Source: an uncultured Atopostipes sp. (GTDB lineage: Bacteria; Bacillota; Bacilli; Lactobacillales; Carnobacteriaceae_A). Taken from it: 59,873 nt of DNA. Positions 42,513 through 52,128 of this stretch are shown piece by piece. Each line of letters begins with the position of its first letter. The stretch's first letter is position 1. The position numbers and the translations under genes were made by a program. The notes under the pieces were generated by a model, which saw nothing but the letters and a program-made list of their open reading frames with translations, had not been told where the DNA came from and made no database searches. The stretch is taken from assembly GCA_910588235.1 (NCBI GenBank), contig CAJUOQ010000011.1, positions 1-59,873 of the forward strand. The letters run 5' to 3'.

Positions 42513-44441
42513 TTAAATATCAATATTTTCTACATATTGGGCATTCTCTTCAATAAATTTACGACGTGGAGGCACTTGATCGCCCATCAACATCGTCATG
42601 ACTTGATCTGATTTTTTGGCATCATCGACATGTACTTGCGTCAATCTTCTAGTTTCAGGGTCCATCGTTGTTTCCCAAAGTTGATCCGCATCCATCTCTC
42701 CTAACCCTTTATAACGCTGAATCGATGGTTTTGGTGACTCAGGGATAGATTTTAGATATTGCTCAAGTTCTTCATCAGAATCTAAATAAACAGAATTTTT
42801 CCCTTGTCGGACTTGATAAAGAGGGGGTTGAGCGACATAAATAAAGCCGGCATCAATGGCTGGACGCATATAACGGAAAAATAGCGTTAATAATAACGTT
42901 CGAATATGAGCACCATCCACATCCGCATCCGTCATAATAATTAATTTGTGATAACGGGCTTTTTCAACATCAAATTCTTCCCCAAAGCCAGTACCCATTG
43001 CTGTAAAGAGGGTTCGAATTTCCTCATTCGCAAGAATTCGTTCAAGCGAAGCTTTTTCAACGTTTAAAATCTTCCCTCGAATCGGTAAAATCGCTTGGAA
43101 GAGACGTGAACGGCCTTGTTTTGCTGATCCTCCAGCCGAATCTCCCTCGACGATAAATAATTCAGAGATTTCAGGATCTTTTGAAGAACAGTCGGCCAAC
43201 TTACCAGGTAAGTTACTAATCTCTAAACCACTTTTCTGTCGTGTCACTTCACGCGCACGTTTAGCCGCTACGCGGGCTTTTGAAGCGACATCGACTTTAT
43301 CCATAATTTGTTTACTAATTTTTGGATTTTCGATGAGGTAACGCTCAAAGTGCGCACTAAATAAACGATCAACGATCGTACGGACTTCTGAATTTCCTAG
43401 TTTTGTTTTTGTTTGGCCTTCGAACTGCGGATCCGGATGTTTAACACTAATAATGACTGTTAAACCTTCGCGAGTATCTTCGCCTAAGAAGTTCCCATCT
43501 TCTTCTCGCAAGTAGTCATTCTTACGCGCATAATCATTAATGACACGAGTTAACGCAGACTTAAAGCCTGATTCGTGTGTTCCACCTTCATGGGTTCGAA
43601 TATTATTGGCAAAACTTAATAAATTAAGGTGATAACCTGTGGTATGTTGTAAAGCCACTTCCACCATAATCTCATCTTGCTCATCGGAAATAAAAATAGG
43701 TTCGTCATACAACACATCTTTATTTTCATTCAAGTATTCGGTATAGCTCTTAATCCCGCCGCTGTAACGATATTCAGCTGTTTTAATTTCTTCTTCTCGG
43801 GTATCTTCAATGTTTAATAATAAATCCCGGTTTAAATAAGCTAATTCTTGCGTTCGTTCTCTTAAACGCTCAAAATCAAATTCGATACTCTCTTTAAATA
43901 TTTCTTCATCGGGACGGAAATAAACTTCTGAACCGGTTTGGTCGGTTTCACCGATAATTTCTAAATCTGTGACAGGAACTCCACGTTCAAAGCGTTGGTA
44001 ATAAATATTCCCATCGCGATAAATTCTGTATTCTAAAAAAGTAGAGAGCGCATTTACAACTGCAGCCCCTACACCGTGTAAACCTCCAGAGACTTTATAA
44101 CTGCCTCCGCCAAACTTCCCGCCTGCATGGAGTACAGTAAATACTGTCTCAGAAGCTGGACGTCCCGTCTTATGTTGGATATCAACCGGAATCCCACGAC
44201 CATTATCCGTCACACGAACATGGTTATCTTCCTCAATTTCAATATGGATTTTATCCGCAAAACCAGCCATCGCTTCGTCAATCGAGTTATCCACGATTTC
44301 CCATACTAAGTGATGGACGCCATCTAAACCTGTCGTCCCAATATACATCCCTGGACGTTTTCTAACGGCTTCTAATCCCTCTAATACTTCAATTTGACTT
44401 GCATCATAACTATCAGGAACGAGATCTTTCTTTTCAGTCAT
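42513..44441 (-). CDS. gyrB: DNA gyrase subunit B
   Basis: This 642-residue ATPase subunit has the GHKL domain (MYIGTTGLDGVHHLVWEIVDN, and the ATP lid GGGSYKVSGGLHGVG), the transducer domain, and the TOPRIM motifs EGDSAGGSA and MTDADVDGAHI. Length is normal. It follows recF by 37 bp and precedes gyrA by 49 bp. TAGGAGAG precedes the ATG. Confidence 0.98.
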   Translation of the reverse strand: MTEKKDLVPDSYDASQIEVLEGLEAVRKRPGMYIGTTGLDGVHHLVWEIVDNSIDEAMAGFADKIHIEIEEDNHVRVTDNGRGIPVDIQHKTGRPASETVFTVLHAGGKFGGGSYKVSGGLHGVGAAVVNALSTFLEYRIYRDGNIYYQRFERGVPVTDLEIIGETDQTGSEVYFRPDEEIFKESIEFDFERLRERTQELAYLNRDLLLNIEDTREEEIKTAEYRYSGGIKSYTEYLNENKDVLYDEPIFISDEQDEIMVEVALQHTTGYHLNLLSFANNIRTHEGGTHESGFKSALTRVINDYARKNDYLREEDGNFLGEDTREGLTVIISVKHPDPQFEGQTKTKLGNSEVRTIVDRLFSAHFERYLIENPKISKQIMDKVDVASKARVAAKRAREVTRQKSGLEISNLPGKLADCSSKDPEISELFIVEGDSAGGSAKQGRSRLFQAILPIRGKILNVEKASLERILANEEIRTLFTAMGTGFGEEFDVEKARYHKLIIMTDADVDGAHIRTLLLTLFFRYMRPAIDAGFIYVAQPPLYQVRQGKNSVYLDSDEELEQYLKSIPESPKPSIQRYKGLGEMDADQLWETTMDPETRRLTQVHVDDAKKSDQVMTMLMGDQVPPRRKFIEENAQYVENIDI

Positions 44442-44478
44442 TTTATTACTCTCCTATCTCTTAAACCTTTAGCAATTC

Positions 44479-45609
44479 CTATCCCTCAGTGTTCTCTTCT
44501 TCTCTTATTTTTCCTTGATCAACATAGAAAATTAAGGGATGGTCTAATAATTCCATCTGAACACCGTCTAAACTTGTCGTTGTAATAAATGTTTGTACTT
44601 TATTTTGAATTGAATTTAATAAATGCGTTTGGCGACTATCATCTAATTCACTCAAGACGTCATCTAACAATAGAATCGGATACTCCCCCGTAATCTCGTG
44701 CATCAACTCAATTTCAGCTAGCTTTAAACTCAAAGCGGTTGTCCTTTGTTGGCCTTGCGAACCATAAGTCTGTACATTACGTTCATTCACGTAAAAAACG
44801 AGATCGTCTCGGTGAGGCCCAATCGTTGTAGTCCCCTGATCGATTTCTTGCGTTTCGGCTGTTTGATAATCTTCTTTCAAACCGGCAAATATTGTTTCAA
44901 CACTCATTTCAGCCGTCGCATTCGATGTTGTTTTGTAACGGATATGCAGCTCTTCTTTGTCATTTGAAATATCTGCTTGCACAGCTTGGGCCCAGTTATT
45001 TAAACGTTTTACGAAACGAAAACGGGCATACAGTACCTCAGCGCCTTCAGCTGCTAACTGTTCCGTGAGTACTTCTAAATAAACCTTGTCATAATTGGAA
45101 TCATAACGTGCTTGTTTTAAAAATTGATTGCGTTGTTTTAAAATTCGTTGATATTGTGCTAAATGGTGTAAATAAATTTTATTCATTTGCCCCAATTCCA
45201 TATCAATGAACTTACGACGTACAGACGGGGAACCTTTCACTAAAGATAAATCTTCTGGGGCAAATAAAATCACATTCAGTTGTCCAATATAGTCGCTAAG
45301 CTTCTTTTGTTCTAAATGGTTTAATTTAGCCATTTTACCACGCTTAGACAAAATAATTTCTAGAGGAACTGAATGTGACTTCTTTTTTAATAGACCTTTT
45401 ACTTTAGAAAAATCGCTATCCCACCGTATTAATTCGCGATCTCGAGAGGTTCGATGACTCCGAGACATCGCTAAAAAATAAATACTTTCAATCAGATTTG
45501 TTTTACCTTGAGCGTTTTCCCCAATCAGTACATTAATAGACGGTGAAAAAGATAATTCCGTTGTGTCGTAATTACGAAAATTTTGTAATTCGATATTTTC
45601 TAGATACAT
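44479..45609 (-). CDS. recF: DNA repair and recombination protein RecF
   Basis: The 376-residue SMC-like ATPase loads RecA at gaps with RecO and RecR. Walker A GENAQGKTNLIES is at about 31-43, the signature YGSQGQQRTTALSLKLAE near 280 and Walker B PILLLDDVLSELD near 305. The start overlaps the end of yaaA by 10 bp, implying translational coupling, as in many Firmicutes. Confidence 0.98.
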   Translation of the reverse strand: MYLENIELQNFRNYDTTELSFSPSINVLIGENAQGKTNLIESIYFLAMSRSHRTSRDRELIRWDSDFSKVKGLLKKKSHSVPLEIILSKRGKMAKLNHLEQKKLSDYIGQLNVILFAPEDLSLVKGSPSVRRKFIDMELGQMNKIYLHHLAQYQRILKQRNQFLKQARYDSNYDKVYLEVLTEQLAAEGAEVLYARFRFVKRLNNWAQAVQADISNDKEELHIRYKTTSNATAEMSVETIFAGLKEDYQTAETQEIDQGTTTIGPHRDDLVFYVNERNVQTYGSQGQQRTTALSLKLAEIELMHEITGEYPILLLDDVLSELDDSRQTHLLNSIQNKVQTFITTTSLDGVQMELLDHPLIFYVDQGKIREEENTEG

Positions 45610-45845
45610 TCGTTGTCTTTCTCAGATGATGTTTTGATCTGAAATTCGCCGATATTTGGAATGCGGATATTGTCGCCATCGTAAAGTTTTTTCCCACGAC
45701 GATCTTCTAACTCCTCATTCACATATACTTCCATCTGTTGTAAGAATGGCTTTGCCATCCCACCACTGGATATAATACTTGATAATTTTAAAAATTGACC
45801 AAGTGTAATATAGGAACCTTGAATTTCAACTTCTGTTTTTTCCAT
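45600..45845 (-). CDS. yaaA: YaaA, S4-domain RNA-binding-like protein
   Basis: The product has 81 residues from the ATG at 45845, which follows AAGGAG; the frame continues 24 codons upstream without support. It consists of one S4-type fold (YITLGQFLKLSSIISSGGMAKPFLQQ), small and conserved between dnaN and recF in Firmicutes. Binding of RNA is suggested by the fold; its role is unknown. It is coupled to recF by overlap. Confidence 0.93.
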   Translation of the reverse strand: MEKTEVEIQGSYITLGQFLKLSSIISSGGMAKPFLQQMEVYVNEELEDRRGKKLYDGDNIRIPNIGEFQIKTSSEKDNECI

Positions 45846-46014
45846 GGGGATGCTCCTTATCCTTTGATATTCTGTTTCATACCTTACTATTATACCTGAA
45901 AAATAGAGATTTTTCAATTTTAATCGTGTATTTTACGCTAAAAATGGCTTCTGTACGTTTTTTTATTGTTTTAAAGCAAAAACACAAATATTATTTATTT
46001 TGCTCATAAATTAA

Positions 46015-46045
46015 AAAAATGGATTCTCATAAGGAATCCATTTTT
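46015..46045 (-). terminator. Intrinsic terminator of dnaN
   Basis: A 12-bp stem (46015-46026 with 46034-46045) with a 7-base loop and leftward T-run lies after dnaN. It suggests that yaaA-recF-gyrBA has its own promoter in the 200-bp gap. Confidence 0.85.
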
Positions 46046-46083
46046 CTGCTTATTTTTATTTGAATGATTTATATTTTTAAAAT

Positions 46084-47235
46084 TTACGATCCTGTAGATG
46101 TTCGGATCGGAGTAATTAACTGAATGAAATCATGATCATTCTCTGCTCCTGCTGGAACGATCACAAACGGACGTAAGGTTGAAATTAACTTAAGCGTTAC
46201 TTTTCCACTTTCAAAAGTATTTAAAGCATCGCGTAAGTAATCCGGGTTAAACGAAATTTCAATCTCAGCACCGTCTAGATTATCGTATTGAACATCTTCT
46301 TCGACATAACCGACTTCAGGGGAATTACTGGTTAATTGAATCTCGCCATCTTCTACAATTAATTTTACGACGTTATTTTTTCCCGCATGAGAAAGTAAAG
46401 ACGTACGGCTGACGGCTCCTTTTAAGTTTTGAACATTCACATCAATCTCTGTTGAAGAGTCATTTGGAATTAATTGATCCGTCTGTGGATAGTTTCCTTC
46501 AAGTAAACGAGAGTAGAAATGAGTATCTTCTGTCATAAACAGAATTTGATTTTCAGCTAAAGCAACACTTACCTCTTCTATATCATCTGTTAAGATTTTT
46601 GAAAGTTCAGTTAAACTGTTTCCTGGAATAACAATTTGGAAAGATAAATCTTCCGGAACAGCAACTGGGATAATTCGTTGACTTAAGCGGTGACTGTCTG
46701 TGGCCACAGCTTTAAGCTTTCCATCTTGAATAGAGAAATTAACACCCGTCAAAATCGGACGACTTTCATGCTTGGATACAGCGATCACTGTTTGTTCGAT
46801 CACTTTTTTCAGCAAAATCACTGGTAAAGTAAAAGATTCACTGGTATCAATTTCTGGTAAGTAAGGATAACTCGCTGCATCTAAGGCATTAATCGTGAAA
46901 AACGAATTAGCTGAAGAGATGGAAGCTTGTAATTGAGTATTTACTTCAAACGTAAACGTGTCATCCGCTAATTTATTAATAATATCAGCAAAGAAACGAG
47001 CAGGTTGTAAGACAATACTCCCTGTTTCTTCAATTTCTAATTCTGCTTCTTCATCCTCCGCGAATAACTTCGCTTCGATTGAGATATCTGAGTTACTTCC
47101 AGTTATTTTTAAATCATTCTTCGTAACTTCAAGTTTTAACCCAGTTAGAATAGGTATAGTTGTTTTATTAGAAATTGCCAATTGAACATCACGGAGTTTT
47201 TTAAGCAATTCTAAACGATTCACTGTAAATTTCAT
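46084..47235 (-). CDS. dnaN: DNA polymerase III sliding clamp (beta subunit)
   Basis: The 383-residue clamp encircles DNA and tethers the polymerase. It shows the three-domain beta fold, with typical MKFTVNRLELLKKLRDVQLAIS start, HRLSQR near 177 and the ending PIRTSTGS. Length is normal. It follows dnaA across the origin gap on the same strand. Confidence 0.97.
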   Translation of the reverse strand: MKFTVNRLELLKKLRDVQLAISNKTTIPILTGLKLEVTKNDLKITGSNSDISIEAKLFAEDEEAELEIEETGSIVLQPARFFADIINKLADDTFTFEVNTQLQASISSANSFFTINALDAASYPYLPEIDTSESFTLPVILLKKVIEQTVIAVSKHESRPILTGVNFSIQDGKLKAVATDSHRLSQRIIPVAVPEDLSFQIVIPGNSLTELSKILTDDIEEVSVALAENQILFMTEDTHFYSRLLEGNYPQTDQLIPNDSSTEIDVNVQNLKGAVSRTSLLSHAGKNNVVKLIVEDGEIQLTSNSPEVGYVEEDVQYDNLDGAEIEISFNPDYLRDALNTFESGKVTLKLISTLRPFVIVPAGAENDHDFIQLITPIRTSTGS

Positions 47236-47340
47236 TCTTTCTGCTCTCCTTCTGTCGAAATATATTTTCAGTTATTAGTATAGCATAATTTTTCGTGTTT
47301 TTTTATTTAAAATTTCTTAGAACTGAGCGCCTTATATATT

Positions 47341-47484
47341 AATTATATTATATAAATAATATAGTAATAGTAGTAGGGCCTGTGGATTCTGTGGATAATC
47401 AAATTTAGCGTTTGGTAAGTGGGTTTTCCACTGTGGATAACTTGTGGATGTTTTTGTGCTTAACTGAAAAGTTATCCACACATT
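47341..47484. promoter_or_regulatory. oriC: oriC unwinding region between dnaA and dnaN
   Basis: Three perfect DnaA boxes lie at 47390-47398, 47432-47440 and 47472-47480, with near-matches between. Next to the box at 47390, through the short GAATCCACA-like box, is a GC-rich GGCC (47377-47380). Then come trinucleotides TAG, TAG, TAG, TAA, TAG (47376 back to 47362), then an AT-only tract from 47361 toward 47338. Read on the minus strand this is boxes, GC step, CTA repeats and AT tract, the order of the Bacillus subtilis DnaA-trio unwinding element. Confidence 0.85.
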
Positions 47485-48813
47485 TTAAAATTGTTCTTTT
47501 AATTCATTGATCTCTCTTTTTATTTTTGGATCTTCAGTTAGCAGTTTCGTAATTTTTTCATGGGCATGTAAAACAGTTGTGTGATCTTTTCCGCCAAATT
47601 CAGCTCCAATTTTTGGAAACGAAGAATCTGTTAACTCGCGTGCTAAATACATCGCAATTTGACGAGGCATAACAATGGTTTTTACACGACGTTTGCCCTT
47701 TAGATCATCGACAGTGATCTGATAGTAGTCAGCCACATCTTCTTGAATTTGACTAATGGACAATTCTTTATCGGAATCTTTGATCATGCTCTTCAGTGCG
47801 TCCGCTGCTAAGCTTGTGGTAATTTCAAGATTTTGCATCGTAGCATAAGCTTGCACACGCACAAGCGCCCCTTCTAGTTCTCGAATATTTGAATCAATTT
47901 GTCCTGCAATATAACTGAGCGTATCATTTGGAATTTCTAAGCGTTCAGCATCTGCTTTCTTCCTTAAAATAGCAATTCGCGTTTCTAAATCAGGCGGTGT
48001 AATATCGACTGAAAGTCCCCAGGCAAAGCGTGATACAAGTCGTTCTTGCATCTTAGGAATTTCGTTAGGTAGTCGATCACTCGTTAACACAATTTGTTTT
48101 CTATCATCATATAAAGCATTAAACGTATGGAAAAATTCTTCTTGTGTTCCCTCTTTATCTGCGAAAAATTGAATATCATCGACTAATAATAAATCGACTG
48201 TACGATATTTTTCGCGGAATTCTTCTTGTGTTCGATTCTGAATGGAACTTATAAAGTCATTCGCAAAGGTTTCACTCGACACATATTTCACATTTTTATC
48301 CGGATTAATACTTAAGTATTGATGACCAATAGCGTGCATTAAATGGGTCTTCCCTAAACCAACTCCACCATAGAAAAATAAAGGATTATAGATGGTTCCA
48401 GGTTCTTCTGAAACGACTAAAGCAGCAGCATGTGCCATCTGGTTTCCTTTACCGATAACGAACGTATCGAAGGTATATTTACTATTCAATTCACTCGATT
48501 GAAAAACATTTGGTGTAGTCGTTACTTCCATAGTTTCTTCTTCTTGTTCTTGCTGGTCTTGTTCATCTTTTGTAAGAAAACGCGGAGTAATCTCTTGCCC
48601 CGCATATTCATAGAGATATTCAACAATCTTCGTTGCAAGGTGATTTTCCCAATACTCTTTATGTAAAGTTGTAGGAACTTGAATGGTAATTAGTTGATTA
48701 GATACGGAAAGAACTTGTGCACTATCGATCCAGGTATCAAAGCTTACCTTTGAAAGGTCTTCTTTAAATTTATCTTTCAAGTAAATCCAGATACTATTTT
48801 GATCCTCTAACAC
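47485..48813 (-). CDS. dnaA: Chromosomal replication initiator DnaA
   Basis: The 442-residue AAA+ initiator binds DnaA boxes and opens oriC. It has domain I at about 1-80, a short Gln/Glu-rich linker, Walker A GGVGLGKTHLM near 148-158, Walker B LLLVDDIQFF, and the DNA-binding signature ELTDSSFPKIGAEFGGKDHTTV near 402-423. It starts at a GTG (48813) with GGGAGAG about seven bases upstream. A one-mismatch DnaA box lies 60 bp before the start (48873-48881), which suits autoregulation. Confidence 0.98.
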   Translation of the reverse strand: MLEDQNSIWIYLKDKFKEDLSKVSFDTWIDSAQVLSVSNQLITIQVPTTLHKEYWENHLATKIVEYLYEYAGQEITPRFLTKDEQDQQEQEEETMEVTTTPNVFQSSELNSKYTFDTFVIGKGNQMAHAAALVVSEEPGTIYNPLFFYGGVGLGKTHLMHAIGHQYLSINPDKNVKYVSSETFANDFISSIQNRTQEEFREKYRTVDLLLVDDIQFFADKEGTQEEFFHTFNALYDDRKQIVLTSDRLPNEIPKMQERLVSRFAWGLSVDITPPDLETRIAILRKKADAERLEIPNDTLSYIAGQIDSNIRELEGALVRVQAYATMQNLEITTSLAADALKSMIKDSDKELSISQIQEDVADYYQITVDDLKGKRRVKTIVMPRQIAMYLARELTDSSFPKIGAEFGGKDHTTVLHAHEKITKLLTEDPKIKREINELKEQF

Positions 48814-49280
48814 GTGATTTCTCTCCCTTAATTACATAGTAGTGTTTTTTATTTTAACACGGATGAAAAAAGTTTTCCACAGAATTAATAAATTGTGAAT
48901 AAAAGAATTCGCAGGCTGTTATATACTTATCCACAACCTGAATAAAAACTGTGGACGATAGAAATAATAAAAGTGGTTTTTAGTAAAATGTGGACAAACA
49001 CATGAGGTATAAATGGCTTAACGGCAGATGATTCACAGACTTATTAACAGGATGTGTGGATATGTTAACAACCTATAAACAAGGGTGTGCATAGTTTAAA
49101 AAACCTATTTTTAGCTGTGGATAGCGAGAAAATTATTTTTACGAATCACAAGCAATGTGGATAACTATTAACAAAAAGAGGATAAATAAAAGGGATAAAT
49201 ATTCGAGATTTTAAATTTTTTATTGACGAGCGGTAAAAAAATAATTAAAATAACTTTCTAAAAGGGCAATAAAATATAAA
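48814..49280. promoter_or_regulatory. oriC: Upstream oriC DnaA-box cluster
   Basis: About 470 AT-rich bases between divergent dnaA and rpmH hold two perfect DnaA boxes, 48927-48935 and 49156-49164. One-mismatch boxes lie at 48873-48881, 48989-48997, 49055-49063, 49086-49094 and 49116-49124. Together with the dnaA-dnaN gap this makes the bipartite origin of the Bacillus type. No gene is seen in it. Confidence 0.85.
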
Positions 49281-49287
49281 GTATAAG

Positions 49288-49316
49288 TTGACAAAGCAAT
49301 AATTTTTCCATAAAAT
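49288..49316 (+). promoter_or_regulatory. Promoter of rpmH
   Basis: TTGACA (49288-49293) and TAAAAT (49311-49316) have a 17-bp spacer, about 90 bp upstream of rpmH. Confidence 0.8.
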
Positions 49317-49405
49317 TAAATAGTCTGTTCGCATGATGTTAATGATTACATTAACGAATTAAATGATAGAAATGGATTTTTAAAGAATTCAGGAGGTGTT
49401 TCAAT

Positions 49406-49546
49406 ATGTCAGAAGGATTAACTTATAACCCAAAGAAACGTCAAAGAAAGAAAGTACACGGATTCCGTAAAAGAATGAGTACTAAAAGTGGACGTAATGT
49501 TTTGAAAAACAGACGTCGTAAAGGTAGAAAGCGTTTGTCTCATTAA
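49406..49546 (+). CDS. rpmH: 50S ribosomal protein L34
   Basis: The 46-residue very basic protein has the L34 core KKVHGFRKRMSTKSGRNVL and ends GRKRLSH. The N terminus MSEGLTYNPKKRQ replaces the common MKRTYQP start and makes it two residues longer than the usual 44. AGGAGG precedes the ATG by seven bases. It heads the rightward rpmH-rnpA-yidC-jag group. Confidence 0.96.
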   Translation: MSEGLTYNPKKRQRKKVHGFRKRMSTKSGRNVLKNRRRKGRKRLSH

Positions 49547-49572
49547 ACATGAAGAATTCGTTTTATAAATCT

Positions 49573-49618
49573 AAAGCGACAGGATCTCATATAAAATGAG
49601 TGAACGTCGCTTTTTTTA
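49573..49618 (+). terminator. Terminator-like hairpin between rpmH and rnpA
   Basis: AAAGCGAC (49573-49580) pairs with GTCGCTTT (49606-49613), with an inner CTCAT/ATGAG stem, then seven T. It probably reduces transcription from abundant rpmH into rnpA. Confidence 0.8.
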
Positions 49619-49651
49619 TTACACATCATTACGAAGAAGGGAAGTGATGGG

Positions 49652-50011
49652 ATGAGAAAAGCTTACCGTGTAAAGTCAGAAAAGGACTTTCAAAAAGTTT
49701 TTCATGATGGAGTATCCAAAGCTAATCGTCAATTTGTAGTCTATACACTTCCTAAAAAAGAACAGAAACATTTTCGAGTGGGCATTTCAGTAGGAACAAG
49801 ATTGGGAAATGCTGTTATTCGAAATAAAATTAAACGAAGAATTCGACATGCTTTAATGGAATTAGATAAAGAATATACATTTGATCATGCACTTGATTTT
49901 ATAGTGATCGCTAGGAAACCCGTCAACCAGATGGAATATCATGAAATTAAGAGAAGCTTACTTCATGTGTTATCTTTAGCGAACGTTATTTCAAGAAAAA
50001 AGAATGCATAA
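49652..50011 (+). CDS. rnpA: Ribonuclease P protein component
   Basis: The 119-residue basic protein matures tRNA 5' ends with the RNase P RNA. It has the family signature VIRNKIKRRIRHALME near 57-72 and FIVIARKPV afterwards. GAAGGGAAGTGATGGG precedes the ATG. It lies between rpmH and yidC in the conserved origin order. Confidence 0.97.
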   Translation: MRKAYRVKSEKDFQKVFHDGVSKANRQFVVYTLPKKEQKHFRVGISVGTRLGNAVIRNKIKRRIRHALMELDKEYTFDHALDFIVIARKPVNQMEYHEIKRSLLHVLSLANVISRKKNA

Positions 50012-50075
50012 AAATGATCAACCGATTCATCGGGATAAATTAAATAATTGAATATACTTTTAGGAGAGAAAAATA

Positions 50076-50927
50076 GTGAAAGAGTTCTACAGAAAAAATA
50101 AACGCACACTCTTAATGCTAGCTCTTGTAGCATTTATTGTATTTCTAAGTGCTTGTGGAAGAACGGAAGCAATAGGTCCTGAGAGCGAAGGTTTCTGGGA
50201 TGGAGTAATCATTTATAATTTCTCTCGCTTTATTTTATGGCTTTCTGATCTTTTTGGTGGTAGTTATGGTCTTGCTATTATTGTCTTTACAGCTTTAGGA
50301 CAAATTCTATTACTACCATTAACAAATTATCAACAAAAAAATATGGCGAAAACCCAAGAAATTCAGCCAAAGCTCGAAGCACTACGTGAAAAATATTCTT
50401 CTAAAGATGAAGAAACACAAGAGAAGCTAATGGAAGAGACGAAAAAACTACAAGATGAAGCAGGGGTTAATCCATTAATGGGATTCCTACCACTGTTGAT
50501 TCAAATGCCGATTTTTATTGCACTTTACCAAACCGTTACCCGTACACCAGAACTAGCAACCGGTCACTTCTTATGGCTAGAACTCGGACGACCAGATCCA
50601 TACTTTATCTTACCGATCTTAGCCGCTTTATTTACAATGGCCAATAGCTGGTTAATGCAATATGGAAATCCGCACTCAAAAACAAATGCGATGACATTTG
50701 TGATGCCAATTATGATCTTCTTTATTACTTTTAGAGTTTCAAGTTCTTTAGCCCTTTATTTTGCCGCTTCAAATGCAACGCGTGCGATTATTACTTTAAT
50801 CTTCCAAAATCCATTTAAGAAACGAAGAGAATTGGAAGAAAAAGCAGAGCGCGAAAGAGAAAAAGAAAGAAACAGAAAAAGAGCACTTAATAAAGCACTT
50901 AGAACAGGTAGAAGTGTGAAAAAATAA
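50076..50927 (+). CDS. yidC: Membrane protein insertase YidC
   Basis: The 283-residue insertase places membrane proteins with or without Sec. It is a lipoprotein with lipobox FLSAC (Cys27) and has five membrane segments. The conserved core contains LPLTNYQQKNMAKTQEIQP and GVNPLMGFLPLLIQMPIFIAL. A basic C-terminal tail rich in Arg, Lys and Glu is expected to contact ribosomes. The start is GTG after AGGAGAG. It is followed by jag, as usual. Confidence 0.96.
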   Translation: MKEFYRKNKRTLLMLALVAFIVFLSACGRTEAIGPESEGFWDGVIIYNFSRFILWLSDLFGGSYGLAIIVFTALGQILLLPLTNYQQKNMAKTQEIQPKLEALREKYSSKDEETQEKLMEETKKLQDEAGVNPLMGFLPLLIQMPIFIALYQTVTRTPELATGHFLWLELGRPDPYFILPILAALFTMANSWLMQYGNPHSKTNAMTFVMPIMIFFITFRVSSSLALYFAASNATRAIITLIFQNPFKKRRELEEKAEREREKERNRKRALNKALRTGRSVKK

Positions 50928-50984
50928 TATTTGTTTTATAATAAACAAAAGTAGACAAGGATAATCGGATGGAGGATTAGACTC

Positions 50985-51944
50985 GTGAATGATAAATATA
51001 TTGCACAAGCACCAACACAAGAAGAAGCAATTATCAAAGGTCTCAATGCTTTAGGGATTACAAAAGACGAGGCAGTTATTAAAGTCGAAGAGCCCGGAAA
51101 AAAAGGATTCTTAGGCATTGGGCAGAAAGATGCAGTTGTCATTGTCGAAAGAAAAGAAAAAATGAATGTTGTTGATGAGTTTTTATCGAACGAATTTGAC
51201 ATGAATCGCACAGAAGAGAACGAACCAGCTTCTAATACTGAAGCAGAAAAAGAAACACAAACACAAGCAGAGGCTACCGCTTCACAAACAGACACCTCTA
51301 TAGAGGAAAAAGAAGAAGAAGCAAAAGAACAAGAAGCTGAAATGAGCGTAGAAGAAATGGACGCAGGTCGCGAACCTGCAGAAGTTGAGCGGGTCGGTGA
51401 AGAAGGACAAGATCAAAAAGTCGAATCCAAAGATAGTGAGACGACGGAACGATCCGAGCCGACTGAAACTGAAATTTATGATAAAGACCAGGAAGCGATT
51501 GAAGACGTCCGCCAATACTTGAAAGACATTATTGTGGAGATGGGTGTTACCGATGTGGAAGTTTATACAAGCCGCGTGAAAAACACCGTAAAGTATGACA
51601 TCGAAACTGAAAATGCTGGCTTAGTGATTGGCCGCCACGGAAAAGTATTGAATGGTCTCCAAACTTTAGCACAAAATCATATGCACCAATTAGCTTACAG
51701 TAAAATTAATGTGCGAGTAGATGCTGAAAAATATCGTGAAAGACGAAAAAATACGGTTGAGAATTTAGCGAATCGTACCGCTGAAAAAGTGATTAAAACA
51801 AATCGCGCGGTTAAACTAGATCCAATGCCTGCTCATGAACGTAAACAAATTCATCATTATTTAAATGGGAATCCAAATGTTAAAACACATTCAGAAGGAC
51901 GCGAGCCGAAGCGTTACTTAGTGGTCGAACCCGACCATTCATAA
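50985..51944 (+). CDS. jag: RNA-binding protein Jag/KhpB (EloR)
   Basis: The 319-residue protein has the Jag N-terminal domain (about 5-55, with KKGFLGIGQKDA), an acidic Glu/Gln-rich linker at about 70-165, a KH domain (about 170-245, VIGRHGKVLNGLQTLAQ) and a C-terminal R3H domain (about 250-312, PMPAHERKQIHHYL). With KhpA it regulates cell elongation and division. The start is GTG after GGAGG. The linker is longer than in many relatives. Confidence 0.95.
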   Translation: MNDKYIAQAPTQEEAIIKGLNALGITKDEAVIKVEEPGKKGFLGIGQKDAVVIVERKEKMNVVDEFLSNEFDMNRTEENEPASNTEAEKETQTQAEATASQTDTSIEEKEEEAKEQEAEMSVEEMDAGREPAEVERVGEEGQDQKVESKDSETTERSEPTETEIYDKDQEAIEDVRQYLKDIIVEMGVTDVEVYTSRVKNTVKYDIETENAGLVIGRHGKVLNGLQTLAQNHMHQLAYSKINVRVDAEKYRERRKNTVENLANRTAEKVIKTNRAVKLDPMPAHERKQIHHYLNGNPNVKTHSEGREPKRYLVVEPDHS

Positions 51945-51958
51945 AAAAAGAAAATACT

Positions 51959-52011
51959 AGCTCCTTAATACTGACATATCGTTTTCTTGTCCGTATTAAG
52001 GAGCTTTTTTT
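51959..52011 (+). terminator. Intrinsic terminator of the rnpA-yidC-jag transcript
   Basis: A 13-bp perfect stem (51959-51971 with 51993-52005) is followed by a run of seven T. Confidence 0.88.
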
Positions 52012-52128
52012 GTTAGATGAAGTTAAAGATATTTTATGAGAGAGAGAAATGATGCCAATCATTGTTTATGACTATAAAAATGAACCTAAAAAGGTTATGA
52101 TAGGGTACAGAAATTGAGATGTGAGAGC

